Shown piece after piece: positions 1 through 8,658 of a stretch of 61,092 nt of DNA. Under the pieces are notes generated by a model, which searched no databases, was not told the DNA's origin, and was given only the letters and a program-made list of their open reading frames with translations. Within the stretch, counting starts at the first letter, position 1, and every line of letters starts with the position of its first letter. The stretch lies in assembly GCA_002779995.1 (NCBI GenBank), contig PEWX01000028.1:1-61092 (forward strand), read 5' to 3'. Source of the DNA: Piscirickettsiaceae bacterium CG07_land_8_20_14_0_80_44_28. GTDB lineage: Bacteria > Pseudomonadota > Gammaproteobacteria > Thiomicrospirales > Thiomicrospiraceae. The position numbers were made by a program, and so were the translations under genes.

Positions 1-447
1 GTATTGGACGCCGTTTGTGAGGTGTGGGGCTCAGATCGCGTTGGTTTACGCCTGTCACCGCTGAATAGTTATAACAGTATGGTTGATAGCGATCCGGTTG
101 GATTGGTGCAGTGGTTATGCCAAAAACTGAACGATTATGATTTGGCATATTTGCATGTTATGCGCGGCGACTTCTTTGGTATCCAAAAAGCGGATGTGCT
201 TACCGTGGCGCACCAGGTATATCAGGGGAATTTGATGGGCAATATGGGCTATGATGCGGCAGAAGCGGAAACAGAAATCGCCAAAGGGACTTTAACGACC
301 GTGGCGTTTGGTGTCAGCTACTTGGCGAACCCGGATTTGCCGGAGCGTTTGGCGGCAGGCGCGGAACTGAACCAACCTGATCCGGATACTTTTTATAGCG
401 GCGGCGCTAAAGGCTATACTGATTATCCGTTTATGAGTGGTGAATAA
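1..447 (+). CDS. Old yellow enzyme family alkene reductase (NemA-like), C-terminal part
   Basis: The window opens inside this gene: the frame is open from base 1 to a TAA at 445-447, about 148 codons. The visible part is the C-terminal half of the FMN-binding TIM barrel. The RVGLRLSP segment near the left edge and the late AFGVSYLANPDLPERL segment (flavin-phosphate region) are typical of NemA/xenobiotic-reductase-type enzymes, which use NAD(P)H to reduce activated C=C bonds. The next gene overlaps or nearly abuts, so the two are probably co-transcribed. The N-terminus and catalytic His/Asn pair lie outside the window, so the exact subfamily cannot be fixed. Confidence 0.88.
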   Translation, partial: VLDAVCEVWGSDRVGLRLSPLNSYNSMVDSDPVGLVQWLCQKLNDYDLAYLHVMRGDFFGIQKADVLTVAHQVYQGNLMGNMGYDAAEAETEIAKGTLTTVAFGVSYLANPDLPERLAAGAELNQPDPDTFYSGGAKGYTDYPFMSGE

Positions 448-451
448 CTTT

Positions 452-1051
452 ATGTGGGATCAACGATACAGTGAGCCGGAATTTGCCTATGGTCAGCAAC
501 CCAATGATTTTTTGGTGGCCTGTTTGAATGCCATTCCGGCGAATAGTAAGGTGTTGTGTTTGGCAGAAGGACAAGGACGCAATGCCGTGTATTTAGCGCA
601 GCAGGGGCATGAAGTGACCGCGGTCGATCAGTCTGCGGTGGGGTTACAAAGAGCTGAACAACTGGCCGTTGAAAAAGGGGTGAGCATTCATACGGTGGTG
701 GCAGATTTGGCAGCGTTTGATTTAGGGGAAAATCAATGGGATGCGATTGTCAGTATTGCCGCCCATTTACCGCCAGCCGTACGCGAAAAACTACATCAGC
801 GAGTTAAAACCGCGCTCAAGCCTTCAGGGGTGTTTATTTTAGAGGCCTATTCGCCCGCGCATTTAGCCTTGCCGGGTATTGGTGGGCCGCCGCCGCATCA
901 GGCGGAGCTGCTAATGTCATTGGATCTTTTGCATCAAGAATTAGCTGGGCTAAACTTTGAAATCGCGCACGAAATTGAACGTCATCTTGAAGAAGGTCAA
1001 TACCATTGCGGTTTAAGTGGTGTGGTTCAGGTTCTGGCTCGAAAGCCTTAA
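452..1051 (+). CDS. Class I SAM-dependent methyltransferase (TehB-like)
   Basis: A protein of about 199 residues with a Rossmann methyltransferase fold. The SAM-binding motif I, VLCLAEGQGRNAVYLA, lies at about residues 34-49, followed by an acidic turn (VTAVDQS). I chose ATG 452 because the family typically begins MWD.RY; a GTG at 437 would overlap the reductase end. It resembles the tellurite-resistance/thiopurine methyltransferase-like group, and the substrate cannot be read from sequence. A strong intrinsic terminator starts at its stop codon, so the reductase-methyltransferase unit ends here. Confidence 0.85.
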   Translation: MWDQRYSEPEFAYGQQPNDFLVACLNAIPANSKVLCLAEGQGRNAVYLAQQGHEVTAVDQSAVGLQRAEQLAVEKGVSIHTVVADLAAFDLGENQWDAIVSIAAHLPPAVREKLHQRVKTALKPSGVFILEAYSPAHLALPGIGGPPPHQAELLMSLDLLHQELAGLNFEIAHEIERHLEEGQYHCGLSGVVQVLARKP

Positions 1052-1076
1052 AAATGCCCAGGCCTGGGCATTTTTT
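1051..1076 (+). terminator. Intrinsic terminator built on the CCAGGCCTGG palindrome
   Basis: Bases 1051-1074 form a perfect 24-base palindrome centred on AGGCCT, flanked by AAAA on the left and a six-T run on the right. It immediately follows the methyltransferase stop and faces the convergent bamE gene, so it can work in both directions. Confidence 0.85.
1058..1067. repeat. CCAGGCCTGG decamer
   Basis: Exact copy, intergenic, centre of the terminator after the methyltransferase gene. Confidence 0.95.
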
Positions 1077-1084
1077 ATGCGGCG

Positions 1085-1438
1085 CTAGCGTTTGATATTG
1101 ACGGTAGACTCGATTTGTTTCCAGTCAATCAAATATTGTTGGTCATCAAAATTGAGGACAAGGTGTTTAATGGCATCCGGTTGAAATTCCGGGTCAGTGG
1201 TGTAGAACACATATTCCCAGTGATTTGGGTCAAAGGGGTCTTGACCAAGCGGTGGGCCGAGTAATTCGACAACTTGATCCACCATTAGACCTGGTTGCAG
1301 GGCTTGCAATACCTCCGGGTTTACGACCGTACCTTGGGTGAGTGTGGGTTTGTAGGGTTCGAAATAAGCACAACCGGATACAGTTGAGACCAAAAGGATA
1401 GATAGCGTTAAGAGGGCTGTTTTCATAGGGTTTGTCAT
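1085..1438 (-). CDS. bamE: Outer membrane protein assembly factor BamE (SmpA/OmlA lipoprotein)
   Basis: A 117-residue lipoprotein. The signal peptide ends in the lipobox VSGC (Cys23), followed by the compact SmpA/OmlA fold (YKPTLTQGTVVNPEVL, then MVDQVVELLGPP). BamE is an accessory subunit of the BAM complex that folds beta-barrels into the outer membrane; bamD of the same complex is at 37.2 kb. The gene is divergent from fur, with 75 bp between them, a gammaproteobacterial arrangement. A second ATG at 1426 (MKTALL...) is an equally good start, and neither has a convincing Shine-Dalgarno sequence. Confidence 0.93.
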   Translation of the reverse strand: MTNPMKTALLTLSILLVSTVSGCAYFEPYKPTLTQGTVVNPEVLQALQPGLMVDQVVELLGPPLGQDPFDPNHWEYVFYTTDPEFQPDAIKHLVLNFDDQQYLIDWKQIESTVNIKR

Positions 1439-1513
1439 AGAATCTTTTATTTTAAATCAATTTTTCGTTTATTATACAGACTCAAAAATTTTTAATAAGG
1501 AATCTTAAATTCG

Positions 1514-1936
1514 ATGAGTAGTGCTGAGTTAAAGAAAAAGGGTTTAAAGGTTACCTTACCGCGTTTAAAAATATTAGAGATTCTAGAGCAAAAGGGCGAC
1601 GATCACCATTTAACGGCGGAAGATGTTTATAAAATTTTGATTGAGCAGGACGAAGATGTCGGCTTGGCGACGGTTTACCGGGTTTTAACTCAGTTTGAGC
1701 AGGCCGGCATTGTTCGGCGGTTAAATTTTGAAAATAACATTTCCGTTTTTGAATTGGATACGGGTGACAATCACGATCATTTAGTTTGCATTAAGACCGG
1801 TCGAGTCAAAGAATTTGTGGATCCTGTGATTGAGCAACGCATAATAGAAATTGCCAAAGAAAAAGGTTATGACCTATCCGCCCATTCGTTGGTGATTTAT
1901 GGCACCTATCAGAACAAAGACGGCTTGTCTGATTAG
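1514..1936 (+). CDS. fur: Ferric uptake regulator Fur
   Basis: A 140-residue Fur protein: N-terminal winged helix (KKKGLKVTLPRLKILEIL; recognition region LATVYRVLTQF near 51-61) and C-terminal metal/dimer domain (HDHLVC near 87-92). It represses iron-acquisition genes when loaded with Fe2+. The first Cys of the classical CxxC zinc pair is present (Cys92) but the second position is Thr95, so the structural zinc site seen in E. coli Fur is incomplete. The start is supported by TAAGGA upstream. The gene is convergent with selO, sharing four bases at the stop codons. Confidence 0.96.
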   Translation: MSSAELKKKGLKVTLPRLKILEILEQKGDDHHLTAEDVYKILIEQDEDVGLATVYRVLTQFEQAGIVRRLNFENNISVFELDTGDNHDHLVCIKTGRVKEFVDPVIEQRIIEIAKEKGYDLSAHSLVIYGTYQNKDGLSD

Positions 1937-3375
1937 CTGGAGCAACTGAGCTGAAATCCTTTTTGATGTGCTAAGGGTGGTTGTTGGTATTTACTCAGTG
2001 CGCGGTGCGCTTTAAATGGCGATTGCAGTGCTTTAAGCCAATGATGTAATGGTTCGGTGTTGCCGTGTTCAGCGGCGATAATAATATCTTGGGCAATATA
2101 GTTTCTTAAAATCACGCTCGGGTTGCGTTGTTGAATCCGTTGCAGCCAAACCGAATCGGTGATCTGTTCTTGTTGAATCCGTTTTTCCAGCGAGTTTAAC
2201 CAATCGGAAAAAGCTTCCGGCTCGGGGAGCAGGTGAAAGAAACTGAATTCGGATTCGGTTTGCCACAGCGCCAGCCGTCTAAAAAACAGTGAATAGTCGA
2301 TGGCATAGCGGTTGAGTCTTTCTAATAATTCGATAATCAATGTCATATCTGTTGATTGGGTCGTGTCCAATCCCAATCTATGGAGCATCTGCTGGCGATA
2401 GTGCTGGTAATAGTTATCAACAAACGCTTGTAATGACTGCTCCAGTAGACCGTTATCCACCCAATCTGCAAAACTACCTGCGAGTATTTTGCAATTCCAT
2501 AATCCAATATTAGCTTGCTGGTTATAGCCGTATCGACCTTCATAATCTGAATGGTTGCAGATGAAATCGGCTTGATAGTCATCCAAAAAAGCATAAGGGC
2601 CAAAGTCAAAGGTTTCACCCAGTATTGACATATTGTCGGTATTCATCACGCCGTGATTAAAGCCAAAGGATTTCCATTGTGCTAACAGCTTAGCGGTGTT
2701 TTGGCAGGCCTGGTCAAAAATTAACCAGGCCTGATGCTGAAATGGATGGATTTGCCATTGCGGAAAGTGTTTTTGAATCACGAATGCCACGAGTGCTTTA
2801 AAATGCTTTTCGCCTTGATTGGCTGCCCATTGAAAATGACCAAAGCGAATATGACTGGGGGTAACACGAATCAAGCTGGCTCGCGGCTCTAGCATTTCTC
2901 GTTTAACCTTTTCTGAGCTGGTCGCGATGGTTAGGGCGCGTGTCGTGGGAATGCCTAATCCATAGAGCGCCTCGGAGGCTAAAAATTCGCGGATGCAGGA
3001 GCGCAATACTGCTCGCCCATCTCCTTGTCTGGAATAGGGGGTGCGCCCGGCGCCTTTTAGGTGAAAGTCCCAGGCCTGGTCATTTTTATCGTGCCATTGG
3101 CCTAATAATAAGCCACGGCCATCCCCCAAGTCGGGATTGTAATAGCCAAATTGGTGACCCACATATTTTTGCGCAAGCGGTTGGCAGTCAACTTGTTGGA
3201 GGGTGCCTGCGGTTAAATCTAATAACTCAGTGGCATTAAGCGTGCAATTCAGTTGAGAAAGTAATTGATTATTTTGAATTATCAGTTGTGCATGGGGTTG
3301 GGGTTCAGGCAGTTGGTGACTGTAAAAGTCCGCTGGAAGTTGGGTGAAATCTTGTAAAAGGTGCGACTTTAACAT
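1933..3375 (-). CDS. selO: Protein adenylyltransferase SelO (YdiU)
   Basis: A 480-residue SelO/YdiU pseudokinase, which transfers AMP to protein hydroxyls. The family's GHQFGYYNPDLGDGRGLLLG block and KGAGRTPYSRQGDGRAVLRS nucleotide-binding block are intact. The protein ends in CSS; eukaryotic SelO has selenocysteine-Ser-Ser at this tail, while bacteria have Cys. Length matches E. coli YdiU. Three copies of the AGGCCTG repeat lie inside it (2705, 2725, 3070), mostly read as Gln-Ala-Trp. It is transcribed convergently with fur. Confidence 0.95.
   Translation of the reverse strand: MLKSHLLQDFTQLPADFYSHQLPEPQPHAQLIIQNNQLLSQLNCTLNATELLDLTAGTLQQVDCQPLAQKYVGHQFGYYNPDLGDGRGLLLGQWHDKNDQAWDFHLKGAGRTPYSRQGDGRAVLRSCIREFLASEALYGLGIPTTRALTIATSSEKVKREMLEPRASLIRVTPSHIRFGHFQWAANQGEKHFKALVAFVIQKHFPQWQIHPFQHQAWLIFDQACQNTAKLLAQWKSFGFNHGVMNTDNMSILGETFDFGPYAFLDDYQADFICNHSDYEGRYGYNQQANIGLWNCKILAGSFADWVDNGLLEQSLQAFVDNYYQHYRQQMLHRLGLDTTQSTDMTLIIELLERLNRYAIDYSLFFRRLALWQTESEFSFFHLLPEPEAFSDWLNSLEKRIQQEQITDSVWLQRIQQRNPSVILRNYIAQDIIIAAEHGNTEPLHHWLKALQSPFKAHRALSKYQQPPLAHQKGFQLSCSS
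2705..2734. repeat. Two one-mismatch decamer copies, side by side
   Basis: In selO: GCAGGCCTGG starting at 2704 and CCAGGCCTGA starting at 2725, twenty-one bases apart, read Gln-Ala-Cys and Gln-Ala-Trp. Further one-mismatch copies lie at 20984 (fumC), 30884 (lipoprotein) and 34989 (sucD). Confidence 0.85.
3070..3079. repeat. CCAGGCCTGG decamer
   Basis: Exact copy inside selO, read Gln-Ala-Trp on the minus strand; followed by TCATTTTT. Confidence 0.95.
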
Positions 3376-3495
3376 AAAGGTGTGTCCGTTAATAAAAATA
3401 TCCTACTAATTTACTAGGTTTTTGTTTAAAATGCACTGATAAATTAAAGTCCCTTGGATGGATAAAGTTCTGATAATGAGATAAGGAGCGTAATA

Positions 3496-3744
3496 ATGGA
3501 TATTGGATCAACGCAACATCAGTCGTTGCTGTATAAAACAATATGGAAAATGGTGTTTAAAACCAGTGCATTGGCGATTGTTTTGGGCGGGTTTTTGATG
3601 TTGCCGTCATTATTGCGCGAAAATGCGTTTTCAGCGGCGACACTGATGTTAGGCTATGTCGTTATGATAACGGGCATAGGGTATGCCTTGTGGGTGGGTT
3701 GGAAAAAGCATCGCGCTATTCAAAAGACCATCAAGTCGATTTAA
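3496..3744 (+). CDS. Small two-helix membrane protein, unknown function
   Basis: 82 residues with an AAGGAG ribosome site eight bases upstream of the ATG. Two hydrophobic segments, at about residues 22-41 and 47-66, flank a short polar loop, and the C-terminus is basic (KKHRAIQKTIKSI). I do not recognise a family. It stands alone: divergent from selO, convergent with the PAS-GGDEF gene. A short AACCGC/GCGGTT hairpin sits at 3752-3767 between the two convergent stops, without a clear T-run. Confidence 0.7.
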   Translation: MDIGSTQHQSLLYKTIWKMVFKTSALAIVLGGFLMLPSLLRENAFSAATLMLGYVVMITGIGYALWVGWKKHRAIQKTIKSI

Positions 3745-3765
3745 ATTCGGCAACCGCTTTTGCGG

Positions 3766-4683
3766 TTACAGAATTTTGGTTCTTTCACGGGTGCCGTCAA
3801 GTGATTTGATGGCTTTGTTTGCCCGTTTGAGCAGCGTTTGGCTGTCATCATCTTCAGTACGGATTTCCGTTACCCCGGCGTGACTGGTTAAGCAAGTGGT
3901 TTCGCCTTCTTCCAGGTGAATGGTTTGTGCCGAAATGGTTTCTTGCGCTAATTTGGTAATGCGGAATGCATCGACCGCTTTTATTTCAGGCAGTACCACC
4001 ATAAATTGATCGCAACTCATTCGGCCGATATAGCCTAAATCTTTGACAACCTTAGAAATGGCATTGGCTGCGGTCAAAATGGCCTTGTCTCCCATTTCAT
4101 GACCGTAAGCATCGGTAATCCGCTTAAAGCAATCTAGGCTGATTTTGGTTAATGAAAGCGCTCTGTTGTTCAGTCGAGCTTTGTTGACCTCTTCATCGAC
4201 AATGCCCATAAAATAATCGCGATTATAGAGGTCGGTTAAAGGGTCATGAGCCGAGAGTTTTTCAATTTGCTCTTCCATGTGCTTGCGACTGGTAATGTTA
4301 ATCGCAAGCCAGATGGCAGCAGGCTGGTCATAGGCGTCTTCATTGAGGGGATAGACTCGGGCTTCATACCATTGGCCTTCAGTCGTGGAGAGGGGTTCTA
4401 TACCTTGTACTTCGGTGTCCGCCAATTGGTATTCAATTTCTTGCAAAGTCCGGCTTTGAATTGCTTTGCGCACCACTTTTAAGAAGCGCTCCGCCATTTT
4501 TTCGGGTAACACATCAAAGTAGTTTTTGCCAATCAAAGCGTGGCCGTCGGCATAAAGCGTGCGTTCCTGCCCACCAATGACATCCAAATAGGTTCCATCC
4601 TGACCCATGACAAAAATGGGATCGGGCATTGCATTGGCAATGGCTTCGATATGAGAATGCATTTTGTCATATTGTGCTGCCAT
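3766..4683 (-). CDS. PAS-GGDEF protein with degenerate active site
   Basis: 305 residues, no membrane segment. A PAS sensor domain (about 10-132) leads into a GGDEF domain (about 140-305) that starts with the usual HDPLTDLYNRDYF linker. Where an active diguanylate cyclase has GG(D/E)EF, this protein has SCDQF at 223-227. The magnesium/GTP motif is therefore destroyed and cyclase activity is unlikely; it may instead bind GTP or c-di-GMP, or act as a protein partner. No EAL domain. It is downstream of ettA on the same strand with 35 bp between, so it may be co-transcribed. Confidence 0.88.
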   Translation of the reverse strand: MAAQYDKMHSHIEAIANAMPDPIFVMGQDGTYLDVIGGQERTLYADGHALIGKNYFDVLPEKMAERFLKVVRKAIQSRTLQEIEYQLADTEVQGIEPLSTTEGQWYEARVYPLNEDAYDQPAAIWLAINITSRKHMEEQIEKLSAHDPLTDLYNRDYFMGIVDEEVNKARLNNRALSLTKISLDCFKRITDAYGHEMGDKAILTAANAISKVVKDLGYIGRMSCDQFMVVLPEIKAVDAFRITKLAQETISAQTIHLEEGETTCLTSHAGVTEIRTEDDDSQTLLKRANKAIKSLDGTRERTKIL

Positions 4684-4718
4684 GTGATTTTCCTTTTACT
4701 TGAGTGTTGGAACTAAAA

Positions 4719-6389
4719 TCAGTTTTTCATTACGGGTTTATATTTTATGCGATGCGGTTGTGCGGCATCTGCCCCTTTACGGCGCTTTAGATCTTCTTCG
4801 TAGTCTGAGAAATTGCCTTCGAACCATTCTACATGCGAATCGCCTTCAAAGGCGAGCATGTGGGTGGCGATACGATCCAAGAACCAGCGGTCATGGGAGA
4901 TGACCACCGCGCAGCCGGCAAAATCCAATAGCGCTTCTTCTAACGCGCGCAATGTTTCGACATCTAAATCATTGGTGGGTTCATCAAGCAATAACAGATT
5001 TCCGCCACTACGCAGGGTTTTGGCTAGGTGAACGCGATTGCGTTCGCCACCCGATAGTTGGCTAATAAATTTCTGTTGGTCATTGCCTTTAAAGTTAAAG
5101 CGACCACAATAAGCACGCGCATTGATTTCAATATTGCCGACCATAAAAATATCATCGCCACCGGAAATTTCTTCATAGACGGTTTTATTGTCGTCAAGCG
5201 CATCTCGGGACTGATCCACATAGGACAGTTGTACGGTTTCTCCAAATTCAATGCTGCCGGAATCCGGTTGTTCTTGACCCGTTAACATTTTGAAAAGCGT
5301 TGATTTCCCCGCGCCATTGGAACCGATAATGCCAACGATGCCGCCAGGTGGTAGCTTAAAATTAAGGTCGTCAATCAGTAGACGATCATCAAAGCTTTTG
5401 TTTAGATGAGACACTTCTACCACTTTATCGCCGAGTCGTTCAGCAACCGGGATAAAAATTTCTTTGGTTTCATTGCGTTGTTGAGATTCTTGACTACTGA
5501 GTTCTTCAAAGCGCGCTAAACGGGCTTTGGACTTAGCATGACGGCCTTTGGCATTGGAGCGCACCCATTCTAATTCGTGTTGAATGGTTTTCATGCGCGC
5601 ATCTTCTTGCTTAGCTTCCATTTCTAAGCGTTTTTCTTTTTGCTCTAACCAAGATGAATAGTTGCCTTCATAAGGGATACCTTGACCGCGATCTAGCTCT
5701 AGAATCCATTGGGCGGCATTATCCAGAAAGTAGCGGTCATGGGTAATGGCCACCACAGTTCCACTAAACTCGAGTAAGAAGCGTTCTAGCCAGGCAATGG
5801 ATTCGGCATCTAAATGGTTGGTCGGCTCATCCAGTAATAGCATATCCGGCTTTTCAAGTAACAGTTTGCACAAAGCAACCCGACGGCGTTCGCCGCCGGA
5901 TAGTTTGGTGACATCAGCATCCCAAGGTGGAAGCCTTAAGGCATCGGCAGCGATCTCTAAAGTTCTTTCTAAGTTGTGGCCATCTTTGGCTTGAATCAGG
6001 TCTTCAATTTCAGCTTGTTTTTTAGCCAGCGCATCAAAGTCGGCATCGGGTTCTGCATAGGCGGCATAAATGCCATCCAGTTCTACTAAGGCATCTTTAA
6101 TCTCTTTAACCGCCAGTTCGATATTCCCTTTGACATCTAGTTCCGGGTCGAGCTGCGGTTCTTGGGGTAGGTAGCCTACTTTGATACCCGGTTGTGGACG
6201 TGCTTCACCAATAATGTCTTGATCGATACCCGCCATGATTTTTAAAAGGGTCGATTTTCCCGCACCATTCAAGCCAAGTACGCCGATTTTGGCGCCAGGA
6301 AAAAAGGATAATGAAATGTCTTTTAAAATGTATTTATTGGGGGGAACCACTTTTCCAACACGGTTCATGGTGTAAACAAATTGTGCCAC
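4719..6389 (-). CDS. ettA: Energy-dependent translational throttle protein EttA (ABC-F ATPase)
   Basis: Two ABC ATPase domains in one soluble chain, each with a Walker A ([16 protein letters not shown]), signature ([23 protein letters not shown]) and Walker B ([22 protein letters not shown]), with the charged ABC-F linker between them. EttA binds the ribosomal E site and gates the first peptide bond according to ATP level. I place the start at GTG 6389 ([12 protein letters not shown]), preceded by GAGGTGA, giving 556 residues as in E. coli; the frame continues 28 codons upstream to an ATG, but that extension is unlike the family. Confidence 0.96.
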   Translation of the reverse strand: MAQFVYTMNRVGKVVPPNKYILKDISLSFFPGAKIGVLGLNGAGKSTLLKIMAGIDQDIIGEARPQPGIKVGYLPQEPQLDPELDVKGNIELAVKEIKDALVELDGIYAAYAEPDADFDALAKKQAEIEDLIQAKDGHNLERTLEIAADALRLPPWDADVTKLSGGERRRVALCKLLLEKPDMLLLDEPTNHLDAESIAWLERFLLEFSGTVVAITHDRYFLDNAAQWILELDRGQGIPYEGNYSSWLEQKEKRLEMEAKQEDARMKTIQHELEWVRSNAKGRHAKSKARLARFEELSSQESQQRNETKEIFIPVAERLGDKVVEVSHLNKSFDDRLLIDDLNFKLPPGGIVGIIGSNGAGKSTLFKMLTGQEQPDSGSIEFGETVQLSYVDQSRDALDDNKTVYEEISGGDDIFMVGNIEINARAYCGRFNFKGNDQQKFISQLSGGERNRVHLAKTLRSGGNLLLLDEPTNDLDVETLRALEEALLDFAGCAVVISHDRWFLDRIATHMLAFEGDSHVEWFEGNFSDYEEDLKRRKGADAAQPHRIKYKPVMKN

Positions 6390-6579
6390 GCGCTCACCTC
6401 TAATCGAATAATTGTTTGCTTGGTTTGTTTGTAGAATGCTGTGACGATACAAACGTCGTTCAGTAAAAAACATAACTTTACCGAAAAAGTTTCGTTTAAT
6501 AAAGTTTTATCCGTTGAAGAATGGGTTTAAATTCAGCTTCGCTTGATAAACTGTGTGGTTTGTTTAGTGTTAATTTTGG

Positions 6580-6589
6580 CCAGGCCTGG
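6580..6589. repeat. CCAGGCCTGG decamer
   Basis: Exact copy between ettA and glyA, extended to GGCCAGGCCTGGGC; 11 bases left of MITE copy 1. Not part of a T-run terminator. Confidence 0.95.
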
Positions 6590-6599
6590 GCGCTATGGT

Positions 6600-6759
6600 G
6601 AGACCTTTGCACCAGATGGAGGCACGAGTAAAAATGGTTAAAAACCACCTGTTTTTCGTTGAAAACCTTGCCCATAGCTCGCTATTGCCTGCGATTTTCG
6701 CCTGAATCAGTCAGTTTTTTGCTGATTTTTTCACCGTGCCCCACTGGTGCAAAGGTCTC
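6600..6759. mobile_element. MITE-like element, full length (copy 1)
   Basis: 160 bp bounded by GAGACCTTTGCACCAG and its inverted copy. The imperfect terminal repeats reach about 30 bp inward (GGCACG, then an A-rich stretch on both sides). The 5-bp sequence ATGGT is duplicated directly outside both ends (6595-6599 and 6760-6764), the mark of a transposition event. There is no coding capacity. Its inner part differs from the copies at 44.2 and 48.3 kb. Confidence 0.85.
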
Positions 6760-6808
6760 ATGGTAATTAATTAAACGATATAACTGGCTTTGCAGTGGTT
6801 AAAGCGAC

Positions 6809-6829
6809 AGAGAATTGGTAAAATTCTCT
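6809..6829 (+). promoter_or_regulatory. Hairpin in the glyA leader
   Basis: AGAGAATT and AATTCTCT are exact inverse repeats around a five-base loop, ending 33 bases before the glyA ATG and followed by a short T-run. It could be an operator or a weak attenuator; the sequence alone does not say which. Confidence 0.35.
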
Positions 6830-6862
6830 TTTCGTAATTTTTTTGTTTGGAGACTTAAACGC

Positions 6863-8134
6863 ATGTTTGATAAGAATATGACCATCGCTGGATATGATGA
6901 CGTTTTGGCAGAAGCCATGAATGCAGAAGCACAACGTCAGGAAGACCATATTGAATTGATTGCTTCCGAAAACTATACCAGCCCCAGAGTGATGGAAGCC
7001 CAGGGATCGGTATTGACGAATAAATATGCGGAAGGGTATCCGGGAAAACGGTATTACGGTGGCTGTGAATATGTTGATGTGGTTGAGCAGTTGGCGATTG
7101 ATCGTGCTAAGACTTTGTTTGGCGCTGATTATGCCAATGTACAACCGCATTCAGGTTCTCAAGCCAATGCACCCGTTTATATGGCCTTATTACAACCCGG
7201 CGATACGGTGTTAGGCATGAGCCTTGCGCATGGCGGTCACTTAACCCACGGCTCTCATGTGAGTTTTTCGGGAAAAATTTATCACGCGGTTCAATATGGA
7301 TTGAATGCCGAAACCGGTGAAATTGATTATGACGAAGTGGCAAGATTGGCTGAAGAGCACAAACCTAAGATGATTATTGCTGGCTTTTCGGCTTACTCTC
7401 AAGTCGTAGATTGGCAAAGATTTCGTGAGATTGCCGATGCGGTTGGCGCTTATCTCATGGTGGATATGGCACATGTGGCCGGTTTGGTTGCCGCAGGTAT
7501 TTATCCAAATCCGGTGCCCATCGCGGATGTGGTGACCACCACCACCCACAAAACGCTCAGAGGCCCAAGAAGTGGCTTGATTCTGGCGAAATCCAATCCT
7601 GAAATTGAAAAGAAACTGAATTCGGCAATCTTCCCGGGTGCTCAGGGTGGCCCGTTGATGCACGTTATTGCTGCGAAAGCCGTTGCGTTTAAAGAAGCCA
7701 TGGAGCCGGAATTTAAAACCTATGCTAAGCAGGTGGTGGTCAATGCCCAAGCGATGGCCAAGGTGTTTATGGATAGAGGCTATGATGTGGTGTCTAAAGG
7801 GACGAAAAACCATTTGTTCTTAGTGAGTTTTATTGAGCAAGGTTTAACGGGTAAATTGGTGGATGCTGCTTTAGGTGCAGCCCATATTACCATTAATAAA
7901 AACTCTGTCCCGAATGACCCTATGTCACCTTTTGTCACCAGTGGGATTCGAGTCGGAACCGCAGCTTCAACAACGCGTGGCTTTACTGAAGCCGATTCGA
8001 TTGAATTGGCGAACTGGATGTGTGATGTGATTGACAGTTGTGAGCAGTCAACCGAGTCTTGGAATGAGACGGTGGTTGCAGAAGTGCGTGAAAAAGTGAA
8101 AGCCTTGTGTGCTCAACGTCCGGTTTACGGTTAA
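6863..8134 (+). CDS. glyA: Serine hydroxymethyltransferase
   Basis: 423 residues. GlyA interconverts serine and glycine with tetrahydrofolate, supplying one-carbon units. The PLP-binding lysine is K230 in [16 protein letters not shown]; the [14 protein letters not shown] start and the GGHLTHG block are intact. I chose ATG 6863, preceded by TTTGGAGA; an in-frame start 48 bases earlier adds a basic tail not seen in the family. nrdR follows after 33 bp, the usual gammaproteobacterial order glyA-nrdR-ribD. Confidence 0.97.
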   Translation: MFDKNMTIAGYDDVLAEAMNAEAQRQEDHIELIASENYTSPRVMEAQGSVLTNKYAEGYPGKRYYGGCEYVDVVEQLAIDRAKTLFGADYANVQPHSGSQANAPVYMALLQPGDTVLGMSLAHGGHLTHGSHVSFSGKIYHAVQYGLNAETGEIDYDEVARLAEEHKPKMIIAGFSAYSQVVDWQRFREIADAVGAYLMVDMAHVAGLVAAGIYPNPVPIADVVTTTTHKTLRGPRSGLILAKSNPEIEKKLNSAIFPGAQGGPLMHVIAAKAVAFKEAMEPEFKTYAKQVVVNAQAMAKVFMDRGYDVVSKGTKNHLFLVSFIEQGLTGKLVDAALGAAHITINKNSVPNDPMSPFVTSGIRVGTAASTTRGFTEADSIELANWMCDVIDSCEQSTESWNETVVAEVREKVKALCAQRPVYG

Positions 8135-8167
8135 GCTGAATTTCTGTTAATAACGTAAGGCGGTTAA

Positions 8168-8632
8168 ATGCATTGTCCTTTTTGCAGTACACCGGATACC
8201 CGTGTGATTGACTCACGTTTGTCGATGGAAGGCATGCAAGTCCGCCGCCGTCGGGAATGTATGAGTTGCGGTGAACGCTTTACCACCTATGAAACGGTGG
8301 AATTAAGTTTACCAAGAGTTATTAAATCTGATGGGAATCGCGAAAGGTTTGATGAATCGAAAATCCGTCGTGGCCTAATCAAGGCATTGGAAAAACGTCC
8401 GGTGGAAAGCGATGCGATTGAGCAGGTGGTGAACCGCATTGAAAAACAATTGACCTCCGAAGGGGTTAGAGAAATTGCTTCATCACAAATCGGCGAGTTA
8501 TTGATGGATGCCTTACGAGAACTCGATCAAGTGGCGTATGTCCGGTTTGCATCCGTTTATCGATCGTTTCAGGATGTGAATGCCTTTCGAGAAGAGATTG
8601 AAAAACTGGTTGCTGCCACCAAATCGCGTTAA
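8168..8632 (+). CDS. nrdR: Transcriptional repressor NrdR
   Basis: 154 residues. A zinc ribbon (C3PFC6 and C31MSC34) is followed by an ATP-cone domain (about 49-139) that senses ATP/dATP. NrdR represses ribonucleotide reductase genes by binding NrdR boxes. It sits between glyA and ribD, with ribD starting 26 bp downstream, so it is probably the lead part of the riboflavin transcript. Confidence 0.97.
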   Translation: MHCPFCSTPDTRVIDSRLSMEGMQVRRRRECMSCGERFTTYETVELSLPRVIKSDGNRERFDESKIRRGLIKALEKRPVESDAIEQVVNRIEKQLTSEGVREIASSQIGELLMDALRELDQVAYVRFASVYRSFQDVNAFREEIEKLVAATKSR

Positions 8633-8658
8633 TCCCGTCAGGGATGACAAGGAGACCT

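Larger units (their letters stand above)
6390..6862. other. Intergenic region between divergent ettA and glyA
   Basis: 473 bp without a gene. From left to right it holds the ettA upstream region, one CCAGGCCTGG palindrome (6580), a 160-bp transposon-like element with its target duplication (6595-6764), and the glyA leader with a small hairpin (6809-6829). No open frame of note. Confidence 0.8.

Noticed and set aside
437-451. GTG 437 as start of the methyltransferase
   Set aside because: It would add five residues outside the family pattern and overlap the reductase end; ATG 452 matches the usual MWD.RY start.
3752-3767. AACCGC-TTTT-GCGGTT hairpin between two convergent genes
   Set aside because: No T-run on either side and it overlaps the stop codon of the minus-strand gene; too weak to call a terminator.
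7241-7813. Long open frame antisense to glyA
   Set aside because: It mirrors the codon structure of a highly conserved gene, lacks a ribosome site and resembles no protein family.
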